Shown here: in pieces, positions 7,256 to 15,144 of the stretch
Numbering within the stretch: the stretch's first letter is position 1
How the letters are laid out: each line of letters starts with the position of its first letter
Assembly: GCA_050290225.1 (NCBI GenBank)
Contig: JBNKHG010000027.1
Location: forward strand, 1 to 49,599
Length of the DNA stretch: 49,599 nt
Direction: 5' to 3'
Origin: JBNKHG01 sp050290225
Lineage (GTDB): Bacteria; Pseudomonadota; Gammaproteobacteria; Pseudomonadales; Cellvibrionaceae
Translations under genes and position numbers: made by a program
Notes under the pieces: generated by a model
Told to the model about the DNA's origin: nothing
What the model saw: only the letters and a program-made list of their open reading frames with translations
The model's database searches: none

Positions 7256-9886
7256 TTACTTACTAAAAGCGAATTTTTCCCCTTTTTGCGATACTTTAAT
7301 CGTATCGCCCGGACTGAAGTTACCCGCCAGCACCTCTTGCGCCAATGGATTCTCCAGGTACTGCTGGATTGAACGCTTCAACGGTCGAGCACCATAAACC
7401 GGGTCGAAACCGGCTTCGATTAGTTTATTCAAAACAGCCTGATTCAACTCCAGCGACAGCTCCCGCTCGGCCAACCTGGCACGCAGCAGGTCCAGCTGAA
7501 TATTGGCAATACCTTCAATCTGCGCCTTACCCAGTGGATGGAAGACCACCACCTCGTCAATCCGGTTGATAAATTCGGGGCGGAAATGGGCTCCTACCAC
7601 ATCCATCACCGCGGTTTTAATGGCCTCATAGCGATTTTCATTGTCAACGGTATCGACGGTTTCTCCATCAAAGCTCACCGTGTCAAAAGACTTGTCTTCA
7701 GTAAGCTCCTGGATCCGATCAGCCCCCAGGTTGGAGGTCATCACTACCACCGTATTGCGGAAATCCACTGTTCGTCCCTGGCCATCGGTCAAGCGGCCAT
7801 CTTCCAACACCTGCAGCAGGATATTGAACACGTCCGGATGAGCCTTTTCCACCTCATCCAACAACAGCACCGAGTAAGGTCTGCGACGGACAGCTTCCGT
7901 CAGGTAACCACCTTCCTCGTACCCGACATAGCCGGGGGGCGCCCCTATCAGGCGCGCCACTGAATGCTTCTCCATAAATTCCGACATATCGATGCGCACC
8001 ATGGCATCCTGGCTGTCGAACAGGAATTCCGCCAGGGCTTTACAGAGTTCGGTCTTACCCACACCGGTGGGCCCCAAAAACAGGAAAGAGCCGTTGGGAC
8101 GATGGGGGTCTGAAAGCCCGGCGCGAGAGCGGCGCACAGCGTTGGACACAGCCTCCACGGCTTCGCCCTGGCCGATAACCCGCTGGTGCAACGCCTCTTC
8201 CATGCGCAGCAGTTTTTCCCGCTCTCCTTCCAGCATCTTGGAGACAGGGATCCCGGTCCACTTGGATACCACTTCGGCAATTTCCTCATCCGTGACCTTG
8301 TTGCGCAGCAGCTTCATTTCCATCATCTCGGCCTGGCTGGCCATATCCAGCTGCTTTTCCAGCTCCGGAATCACGCCGTACTGCAATTCAGACATACGTC
8401 CCAAGTCACCGGCACGACGGGCGGATTCCATATCCAGGCGCGCCTGTTCGAGGCTGCTCTTGATTTCGTGAGAACCATGAAGCGCGGCCTTCTCGGAACG
8501 CCAGATTTCCTCAAGGTCGGCAAATTCGCGTTCAATGGACTGAATATCACTCTCGATTTTTTCCAGACGCTTGCGGCTGGATTCATCCTCGTCTTTTTTT
8601 ACCGCTTCTCGTTCAATTTTCAACTGAATCAGGCGGCGTTCGAGGCGGTCCATTTCCTCCGGCTTGGAATCGATTTCCATGCGGATTCGGCTGGCGGCTT
8701 CATCGATCAAATCGATAGCCTTGTCAGGTAACTGGCGATCGGTGATATAGCGCTGGGATAACTTGGCCGCGGCGATAATGGCGGAATCGGTGATGTCCAC
8801 ACCGTGGTGAACTTCGTAGCGCTCTTTCAAGCCCCGCAGGATGGCGATGGTATCTTCCTCGCTGGGCTCGTCCACCAACACCTTCTGGAAACGCCGCTCG
8901 AGGGCCGCATCTTTTTCAATAAATTGGCGGTATTCGTCCAGCGTGGTGGCGCCGACACAGTGCAGCTCACCACGGGCCAGGGCCGGCTTGAGCATATTTC
9001 CCGCATCCATGGCGCCTTCCGCCTTGCCGGCGCCGACCACGGTGTGCAGTTCATCAACAAAGAGAATAATCCGGCCTTCCTGTTTCGCCAGCTCGTTCAA
9101 AACATTCTTCAACCGCTCTTCAAACTCGCCCCGGAATTTCGCACCGGCCAATAACGCGCCCAGATCCAGAGATAGCAGGCTTTTATTCTTCAAACCTTCG
9201 GGCACTTCGCCGTTAATGATCCGCTGGGCCAAGCCTTCTACTATCGCGGTCTTACCCACACCGGGTTCGCCAATCAATACAGGGTTGTTTTTAGTACGAC
9301 GCTGCAGTACTTGAATGGTGCGGCGAATTTCATCATCACGACCAATCACCGGATCCAGCTTGCCCGCTTCGGCACGGGCAGTGAGATCGATAGTGTACTT
9401 TTCCAGGGCCTGGCGATTACCTTCAGCATCGGCGTTATCGACCGTTTCGCCAGCACGCACGTTGTCAATGGCTTCCTGCAGTCGTTGACCATTGCCGAAA
9501 CGGTTGAGTAGCTTACCCAGATCACTGCGCTCGTCACCCATGGCCGCCAACAGCACAGTCTCACTGGAGATGAATTTGTCGCCGTACTCCTGGGCACGTT
9601 TGTCCGCCAGGTTCAGCAGCCGCCCCATCTCCGGGGACATATGCACATCACCGGTGGGGTTCTGTACGCGGGGCAGGCTGTCCAGCTCCTTGGCCAGCTC
9701 ATTGCGCAAACCATTTACATCAAACCCGGCCTGGGCCAACAGCGGACGCACAGACCCGCCCTGCTGGTCCAGCATGGCCAGCATCATATGATAGGGCTCT
9801 AATTGATTATGGTCTCGCCCAACCGCCAATGACTGGGCGTCGGACAGGGCAATTTGCAACTGGTTGGTCAAACGGTCGATACGCAT
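7256..9886 (-). CDS. clpB: ATP-dependent disaggregase ClpB (Hsp100)
   Basis: An 876-residue cytoplasmic AAA+ disaggregase that works with DnaK to extract proteins from aggregates. In order: Clp N domain (about 1-145), AAA1 with Walker A GEPGVGKT at 206-213, the coiled-coil M domain (about 410-525), and AAA2 with Walker A GPTGVGKT near 610. The Walker B sites FVDEL and LLDEV are present, as is the C-terminal small domain. It is about 19 residues longer than E. coli ClpB. The extra length is one acidic insertion in AAA2 between NLGADRIQEL and the FRPEF sensor region. It is downstream of pgeF with a heat-shock-like promoter between them. Confidence 0.97.
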   Translation of the reverse strand: MRIDRLTNQLQIALSDAQSLAVGRDHNQLEPYHMMLAMLDQQGGSVRPLLAQAGFDVNGLRNELAKELDSLPRVQNPTGDVHMSPEMGRLLNLADKRAQEYGDKFISSETVLLAAMGDERSDLGKLLNRFGNGQRLQEAIDNVRAGETVDNADAEGNRQALEKYTIDLTARAEAGKLDPVIGRDDEIRRTIQVLQRRTKNNPVLIGEPGVGKTAIVEGLAQRIINGEVPEGLKNKSLLSLDLGALLAGAKFRGEFEERLKNVLNELAKQEGRIILFVDELHTVVGAGKAEGAMDAGNMLKPALARGELHCVGATTLDEYRQFIEKDAALERRFQKVLVDEPSEEDTIAILRGLKERYEVHHGVDITDSAIIAAAKLSQRYITDRQLPDKAIDLIDEAASRIRMEIDSKPEEMDRLERRLIQLKIEREAVKKDEDESSRKRLEKIESDIQSIEREFADLEEIWRSEKAALHGSHEIKSSLEQARLDMESARRAGDLGRMSELQYGVIPELEKQLDMASQAEMMEMKLLRNKVTDEEIAEVVSKWTGIPVSKMLEGEREKLLRMEEALHQRVIGQGEAVEAVSNAVRRSRAGLSDPHRPNGSFLFLGPTGVGKTELCKALAEFLFDSQDAMVRIDMSEFMEKHSVARLIGAPPGYVGYEEGGYLTEAVRRRPYSVLLLDEVEKAHPDVFNILLQVLEDGRLTDGQGRTVDFRNTVVVMTSNLGADRIQELTEDKSFDTVSFDGETVDTVDNENRYEAIKTAVMDVVGAHFRPEFINRIDEVVVFHPLGKAQIEGIANIQLDLLRARLAERELSLELNQAVLNKLIEAGFDPVYGARPLKRSIQQYLENPLAQEVLAGNFSPGDTIKVSQKGEKFAFSK

Positions 9887-9939
9887 GCCTTACCTCAATG
9901 GTGATTTTCCCAAATGCAGTGAACGCTGATTTATGGGAA

Positions 9940-9968
9940 AACTGGGGGCAGTGCGTCAAAATTCAACC
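9940..9968 (-). promoter_or_regulatory. Candidate sigma-32 (heat-shock) promoter of clpB
   Basis: On the minus strand GGTTGAAT (9961-9968) precedes CCCCCAGTT (9940-9948), with 13 bases between TTGAA and CCCCC. This fits the RpoH pattern CTTGAAA-N11-16-CCCCATnT with mismatches. It lies 54 bases upstream of the clpB start, as expected for a heat-shock gene. RpoH dependence is inferred from the motif. Confidence 0.55.
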
Positions 9969-10002
9969 ATGCACAGGCTATCTTATTGATCTATATCAGC
10001 TT

Positions 10003-10761
10003 TTAAGTTAACCATATCAGGCTCGCCATTCGCCCTGTCTGCCGATCGCGGCGGTAGGAGTAAAAACGTTCCTGCTCACTGTAGGTACAGTAGTCGCCGC
10101 CATAGATCGACGTCACCCCCAGGGCCTCAAGTTCCGCCCTGGCCAATCGGTAGATGTCGGCATAGAAATACAGTGGCCTTTGCCGGGAAGGTTTGAAAGC
10201 CTGACTCACCGCTTCAGCCTGCCCAGGCGTACGCGCGGCCTCAAAATAGGCCTCCAACACGTCAATGCCAACCTCAAAGTGATCAGGCCCTATCGCCGGT
10301 CCGAGATACACCAGCAGCTGCTCTGGTGAACATGAAAATCCATCGATCGCCTTGGCTAGGATTCCCTTGGCCAGGCCACGCCAACCGGCATGCACGGCGG
10401 AGACCTGGGTTCCCGCCCGATCGCAGATCAATACCGGCAGGCAATCAGCCGTCATCACCACACAGGCCAGACCGGTCTCCCGGGTATAGCAGCCGTCGGC
10501 AGTGCGCACGCGACCGTCGGCCTGGGCTTCCACCACCCTGGTGCCGTGGACCTGTTCCAGCCACTGGGGCTCGGAACTCAACGCCAACTGTGCCAACAAC
10601 ATCCGGCGATTGGCGAGCACTCGCTCTGCCTGATCGCCCACGTGTAACCCCATATTGTTGCTTTGAAATGGAGGTTGGCTTTCACCCCCCATCCGGGTGC
10701 TAATGGCGACTTTGACATTGGCCGGTGCGGGCCACTCTGGTGAAATCCACTGTTCTGACAT
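10003..10761 (-). CDS. pgeF: Peptidoglycan editing factor / multicopper-oxidase-like PgeF (YfiH family)
   Basis: A 252-residue cytoplasmic protein of the YfiH/LACC1 family. The conserved metal/active-site residues are visible: His in LEQVHGT, Cys in MTADCLP and His in SAVHAGWRG. In E. coli the homologue has been linked to correcting mis-incorporated L-serine in peptidoglycan precursors, and relatives have purine nucleoside phosphorylase-like activity. It lies 51 bases downstream of rluD and upstream of clpB, the usual neighbourhood. Older annotations call this family polyphenol oxidase or laccase. Confidence 0.92.
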   Translation of the reverse strand: MSEQWISPEWPAPANVKVAISTRMGGESQPPFQSNNMGLHVGDQAERVLANRRMLLAQLALSSEPQWLEQVHGTRVVEAQADGRVRTADGCYTRETGLACVVMTADCLPVLICDRAGTQVSAVHAGWRGLAKGILAKAIDGFSCSPEQLLVYLGPAIGPDHFEVGIDVLEAYFEAARTPGQAEAVSQAFKPSRQRPLYFYADIYRLARAELEALGVTSIYGGDYCTYSEQERFYSYRRDRQTGRMASLIWLT

Positions 10762-10812
10762 TATTCCTGTCCCTATGTCTCCATTTATTATCCCGTTTTG
10801 GCGCTCACAGCC

Positions 10813-11841
10813 TTACTCATTTGCCTCTAGCGCAAGCTGCTGTAGCAATGATTGCATATCCAGGGGCAAAGGTACCGACCACTCCAGATATTCCCCACTG
10901 AACGGGTGTATCAGCCCCAGCGTGGCCGCGTGCAAGGCTTGTCGCGAAAAGCCCCGCAACATTTCCAGAAGCGTGTCACTGATACCCTTGGGGATTTTAA
11001 GGCGCCCGGCATAGAGGGGATCACCAACCAAGGGGTATTTGATATAAGCCATATGCACACGAATCTGGTGAGTACGACCTGTTTCAAGCTTCAGGCGCAC
11101 ATGCGTGTGATGAGAAAAGCGCTCGATCACCCGATAATGGGTTACCGCCTCCTTGCCACCGGTGTTAACCACCGCCATTTTGGTGCGCTGGCGCGGGTGG
11201 CGGCCAATGGGGGCATTCACCATACCGCCGCCGGTCATCACGCCCTGGACAACGGCTTCGTATTCCCGGCTGACGCTGCGCGCCTGAAGCTGGGCGACCA
11301 GGTTGGTTTGTGACGCCAGGGTTTTCGCCACCACCATCAATCCAGTGGTGTCCTTGTCCAGGCGGTGGACAATGCCAGCACGGGGCACCTTGTCCAGCGC
11401 CGGACAGTGGTGCAAAAGCGCATTTAAAAGGGTGCCGGTGTAATTGCCCGCCGCCGGGTGCACGACAAAGTCAGCGGGCTTGTTGATCACCAGAATCTGA
11501 TCATCTTCGTAGACCACATTTAGGGGAATCGACTCGGCCTGCCACTGTCCCTGCACCTGTAATTGAGCCTCCAGCCTGAGTATTTCTCCGCCCAGGAGCT
11601 TTTCCTTGCCCTTTCTTACCCGCCCGTCAACAGTCAGGGCTCCCTCCTTGATCCAGGCCTGCAGGCGGGAACGGGAGTAATCAGGGAACAACTCAGCCGC
11701 AATCTGGTCGAACCTGGCACCGGCCCGCTCCATGGGTACCGGGAGCTGCTGCTCGACAGTGTCAATACCAATGTCGCTGTCGTTGTTCAGTACCTCGGTA
11801 TTCGTCGAAGCATCGGTCAATCTATTTGGCTGGTCGGGCAT
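10813..11841 (-). CDS. rluD: 23S rRNA pseudouridine synthase RluD
   Basis: Converts U1911, U1915 and U1917 (E. coli numbering) in helix 69 of 23S rRNA to pseudouridine. The protein has 342 residues: a low-complexity acidic N-terminal extension (about 35 residues), an S4 RNA-binding domain (about 40-105), then the RluA-type catalytic domain. That domain carries HRLDKDTTG at 159-167, with catalytic Asp162. It is slightly longer than E. coli RluD because of the N-terminal extension. It is the first gene of rluD-pgeF-clpB and is divergent from bamD, a conserved arrangement. Confidence 0.96.
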   Translation of the reverse strand: MPDQPNRLTDASTNTEVLNNDSDIGIDTVEQQLPVPMERAGARFDQIAAELFPDYSRSRLQAWIKEGALTVDGRVRKGKEKLLGGEILRLEAQLQVQGQWQAESIPLNVVYEDDQILVINKPADFVVHPAAGNYTGTLLNALLHHCPALDKVPRAGIVHRLDKDTTGLMVVAKTLASQTNLVAQLQARSVSREYEAVVQGVMTGGGMVNAPIGRHPRQRTKMAVVNTGGKEAVTHYRVIERFSHHTHVRLKLETGRTHQIRVHMAYIKYPLVGDPLYAGRLKIPKGISDTLLEMLRGFSRQALHAATLGLIHPFSGEYLEWSVPLPLDMQSLLQQLALEANE

Positions 11842-12149
11842 ATAACTGTTGTCTTCCTGGGTGCGCCTTTTCTTATAACCGCTCAGTTCTGAGAACGGCT
11901 TTGGTAATTAGGCGCCGCTGTGGTTAAATACGCCATTCGCCCAAAGCCGGCCCCAGGCAGGTTCCGGGAGAGACGCTAGGGCGGCTAGTTTAAACGGCAG
12001 GCGCGGCTTCTTAAAGAGTGCCGGCCTTGCCAGCAAGGATCTCAGCCCTCAGACCGGGCACCCCTGGCCGGGCACCCCTGCAAAACAGCTGCCTTTTTTA
12101 CGAAACGCACTTATTAGAAATTCAGGCATATAAAAAAAGAGTGATGTTA
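11842..12149. promoter_or_regulatory. Divergent rluD-bamD spacer (308 bp)
   Basis: The spacer must hold promoters for both genes, but I see no unambiguous -35/-10 pair. It contains GTTCTGAGAAC, a short palindrome near 11886, and a 14-bp-spaced direct repeat at 12054-12080. An open frame runs in from 12018 into bamD, but the bamD signal peptide argues against a start that early. Confidence 0.4.
12054..12080. repeat. 14-bp-period tandem duplication upstream of bamD
   Basis: CCGGGCACCCCTG occurs at 12054-12066 and again at 12068-12080, separated by one G. It lies about 70 bases upstream of the bamD start, in the probable 5' untranslated region. Confidence 0.8.
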
Positions 12150-13118
12150 ATGCGCGCCGCTACCTTCCTGTTTCTCAGTAGCCTTCTGCTGCTGACCGCC
12201 TGCTCCTCCACTGACGAGAAGGGTCCCAAACTGATCACGGAGCAAGACTTCTATGAAGCCTCCCAAAAGCAGCTCAAAAGCAGCCAGTGGGATTTAGCCA
12301 TTCAAAACCTGCAGGCGCTGGAAGAAAACTTTCCTTTCGGGACCTACGCCGAGCAAGCTCAGCTTGAATTGATTTACGCCTATTACAAGAACTACGAACC
12401 CGATGCCACCCAGGCGGCGGCCGACCGGTTTATCCGCCTGCATCCCCAGCACCGCAACGTGGACTACGCCTATTATATGAAAGGCCTGGCGTCCTTTACC
12501 GAGGGTCGGGGATTGTTCGAGCGTTTTATGCCTACCGATCTGACACAGCGCGACCCGGGCGCGGCGCGTGATTCCTTTGCCCACTTTTCCCAACTGCTTG
12601 CGCGATTCCCCGACAGCCCCTACGCCGCCGACGCCCAAAAGCGCATGATTTACCTGCGTAATCTGCTGGCGCGCTATGAAATTCACGTTGCCAACTACTA
12701 TTTGAAGCGCGGCGCCTACCTGGCCGCCGCCAACCGCGGCCGCTATGTTGTAGAAAATTTCCAGCAAACACCCGCCATGCCCGATGCGCTGGCGGTAATG
12801 ATACAGAGCTATCACTTGCTGGGACTGACCGACCTGGAAGCCCAATGCGCCGAGGTTCTGAAATCCAATTATCCGGAGCACCCGGCCCTGGGTGGCAATG
12901 GCGAGTTTGATTTCGGCTACAGCACCGAAACCGATGAGCGCAGCTGGATCAGCAAGGTGACATTCGGCTTGTTCGACAAGGGCGAGCCACCGGGATTCGA
13001 TACCCGGATTATCTATAATCCGGAATACCGCCAGGAAAACCAAACCCAGGCTGAAGCCATTGAGGAAGCCGGAAAAGGCAGTTGGCTCAGCTGGATTACG
13101 TTTGGTTTGTTCGATTAG
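12150..13118 (+). CDS. bamD: Outer membrane assembly lipoprotein BamD
   Basis: A lipoprotein of the BAM complex that inserts beta-barrel proteins into the outer membrane. The 322-residue product starts with a lipoprotein signal (MRAATFLFLSSLLLLTAC, lipid-bearing Cys18). TPR-like helices follow (EQDFYEASQKQL onward, five repeats). ATG 12150 is chosen because AAGAG is 8 bases upstream. ATG 12144 is close behind as an alternative. Earlier codons would bury the signal peptide. It is longer than E. coli BamD (245). The extra C-terminal tail contains the motif SWISKVTFGLFD and, as the last 12 residues, SWLSWITFGLFD. Confidence 0.95.
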   Translation: MRAATFLFLSSLLLLTACSSTDEKGPKLITEQDFYEASQKQLKSSQWDLAIQNLQALEENFPFGTYAEQAQLELIYAYYKNYEPDATQAAADRFIRLHPQHRNVDYAYYMKGLASFTEGRGLFERFMPTDLTQRDPGAARDSFAHFSQLLARFPDSPYAADAQKRMIYLRNLLARYEIHVANYYLKRGAYLAAANRGRYVVENFQQTPAMPDALAVMIQSYHLLGLTDLEAQCAEVLKSNYPEHPALGGNGEFDFGYSTETDERSWISKVTFGLFDKGEPPGFDTRIIYNPEYRQENQTQAEAIEEAGKGSWLSWITFGLFD

Positions 13119-13127
13119 CCGTTTTGG

Positions 13128-13165
13128 GTCGCGACTGACAGGGTTTGAGCCCTGTCAATCGCGAC
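13128..13165. terminator. Long hairpin between convergent bamD and nadE
   Basis: GTCGCGA plus TGACAGGG pairs with CCCTGTCA plus TCGCGAC around a 6-nt loop, with one C/A mismatch. This is a 15-16 bp stem filling most of the 56-bp gap between two stop codons. There is no T tract on either side. It may be a transcription roadblock or an mRNA 3'-end stabiliser, not a classical intrinsic terminator. Confidence 0.55.
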
Positions 13166-13174
13166 GCCTTCCAC

Positions 13175-14803
13175 TTATTCGCCAATTTTCCAGCCATTGG
13201 TTATCGGGTAGCGGCGGTCACGACCAAAGCCTCGCTCGGTGATACGCGCCCCAACGGGGGCTTGGCGACGCTTGTATTCATTGATATCCACCAGACGCAA
13301 TACCCGCTCCACCATACTGCGCTCGAAACCGCGTGCGACAATCTCCTCGGCGCTGCAATCACGCTCTACATACAATTCCAGGATCGGGTCCAGGGTCTCA
13401 TAGGGCGGCAGGCTGTCTTCGTCCTTCTGGTCCGGGGCCAGTTCCGCTGAAGGGGGGCGCTCTATCACACTGACGGGAATCACCTCTCCCAGGGAGTTGC
13501 GGTAGCGGGAAAGCTCAAACACCATCATCTTGGGTACATCCTTAAGCACATCAAACCCGCCAGCCATATCGCCGTACAGGGTCGAATAGCCAACCGCCAT
13601 TTCACTTTTGTTGCCCGTGGTGAGCACCAGAAAGCCCTTTTTATTGGAAATGGCCATCAGCAGCACGCCACGACAGCGGGCCTGCACGTTTTCCTCGGTG
13701 GCGTCACGCTCGGTGCCTTTAAACTCTTCCTCCAACGCATCCATAAAGGCGTTGTACATGGGTTCGATACTGATCGAACGGTAAGGCACTCCCAGTCGCC
13801 GCGCTTCCTCTGCGGCATCATCTTTACTCATCTGTGACGTGTAGTGGAAAGGCATCATCACGGCTTCCACCCTCTCCTTACCCAGCGCGTCAACGGCCAC
13901 CGCCAGAGTCAGGGCAGAATCGATACCGCCGGACAAACCCAGCACCACGCCTTTAAAACCATTTTTATTCACGTAATCCCGAACAGCGACTACCAGCGCC
14001 TGATAGACAGACGCCAACTCTGTGGGTACAGGTGCCAGCGACTGCTCGGAAAGGGTGATCCGCTGGTCATTCACCGCCACGGATATGGCGTATAATCCCT
14101 CTTCATAAGCGGGGGCGCGAAAACACAATTTGCCGGTCTCATTCACGACCATGGAACCGCCGTCGAACACCAGCTCGTCCTGACCACCTACCTGGTTCAC
14201 GTAAACAATCGGCATACCACCTTCCATGGCGCGCTCCGCTAACAATTGCTCCCGCTCCTGCTGCTTGCCGCGATGAAAGGGCGAGGCGTTGATATTCAGC
14301 ATTAACCGCGCTCCCGCCTCTTTGGCCAGGCGCATGGGTTCGTTTCGCCAGATATCCTCACAGATGGTGAGTGCTGTTGGCACGCCTTTAAGATTCACCA
14401 CACAGGGTTGGTCGCCGGCGACAAAATAGCGCTTCTCGTCGAAAACCTGGTAGTTGGGCAGGCATTGCTTGGCATACTCCGCCACCAGACTGCCGTTTTC
14501 GATCACACCAGCCATATTGAACACGCGGCCTGCCAGTACCCGGGGATAGCCCACAACCACTACCGGTGCCAATTGCGCATCACACACCTCGGCCAGCGCC
14601 TTTTCGATACGCAACTCCAGGCTTGGACGCAACAGCAGATCCTCCGGTGGATAACCGGTCAACGTCAGCTCCGGGAACACCACGATATCCGCGCCCTGTT
14701 CAGTCTGGGCACGTCGCGCCTCCTCTACCACCAACCGGGAATTACCGGGAATATCCCCCACCAGGGGGTTAACCTGGGCCATCACTATGTTCAGGGAAGC
14801 CAT
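13175..14803 (-). CDS. nadE: Glutamine-dependent NAD+ synthetase
   Basis: Amidates nicotinic acid adenine dinucleotide to NAD+ using glutamine as ammonia donor. The 542-residue protein has an N-terminal nitrilase-type glutaminase domain: Glu in FPELTLTGYPPEDL, Lys in KQCLPNY and Cys in CEDIWRNEP. The C-terminal synthetase domain has the PP-loop LGLSGGIDSAL. The start at 14803 (MASLNIVMAQ) matches the family and has GGAG upstream. An in-frame start at 14818 would add MELAV. It converges with bamD across a hairpin. Confidence 0.96.
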   Translation of the reverse strand: MASLNIVMAQVNPLVGDIPGNSRLVVEEARRAQTEQGADIVVFPELTLTGYPPEDLLLRPSLELRIEKALAEVCDAQLAPVVVVGYPRVLAGRVFNMAGVIENGSLVAEYAKQCLPNYQVFDEKRYFVAGDQPCVVNLKGVPTALTICEDIWRNEPMRLAKEAGARLMLNINASPFHRGKQQEREQLLAERAMEGGMPIVYVNQVGGQDELVFDGGSMVVNETGKLCFRAPAYEEGLYAISVAVNDQRITLSEQSLAPVPTELASVYQALVVAVRDYVNKNGFKGVVLGLSGGIDSALTLAVAVDALGKERVEAVMMPFHYTSQMSKDDAAEEARRLGVPYRSISIEPMYNAFMDALEEEFKGTERDATEENVQARCRGVLLMAISNKKGFLVLTTGNKSEMAVGYSTLYGDMAGGFDVLKDVPKMMVFELSRYRNSLGEVIPVSVIERPPSAELAPDQKDEDSLPPYETLDPILELYVERDCSAEEIVARGFERSMVERVLRLVDINEYKRRQAPVGARITERGFGRDRRYPITNGWKIGE

Positions 14804-15144
14804 AACTGCCAACTCCATAAATTCGAAAATCCTGCGATTTGGACCGACCTCTCAATTGGGTGGCTCAGTTCGATCGCGCAAAGGAGGCCATTTTCGTGGA
14901 AATGAGGGGAATTGGCAAAGAGTAGCAGGCAGCAACGGGAATGAATGATACACTGCGACCACCCCCGAAAAGGTTCTCTGTCGAAACGCCGGTTGAAGAG
15001 CGTGGGCAAATCCGAAGGGGTAAACCAAAGCCCTTGTCCAATAGTAGACTTTTAAGAGGCCCATAAGAGGCACTTTGAACGGCACTTCGAACGGCACTTC
15101 GAACGGCACTTCGAAAGACCCTTGGGAAGTCACCATCCATAGCT
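14804..15144. other. Divergent nadE-pilS spacer with a 12-bp tandem repeat
   Basis: The 341-bp spacer between divergent nadE and pilS has no convincing gene. It must carry promoters for both, but no clear pair is visible. Its right part holds the tandem repeat at 15069-15115 and, just before it, AAGAGGCCCAT and AAGAGGCA, which look like a related imperfect duplication. Confidence 0.5.
15069..15115. repeat. 12-bp tandem repeat, four copies, upstream of pilS
   Basis: Units GGCACTTTGAAC (15069-15080), GGCACTTCGAAC (15081-15092), GGCACTTCGAAC (15093-15104) and a last partial unit to 15115 run head to tail. The array ends 29 bases before the pilS ATG, so it lies in the leader or promoter. Copy-number change could alter pilS expression. 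Confidence 0.9.

Noticed and set aside
15069..15115. The 12-bp array as a sigma-54 -24/-12 promoter for pilS
   Set aside because: The period and GGCAC word are suggestive, but the -12 TTGC half is missing in every register.
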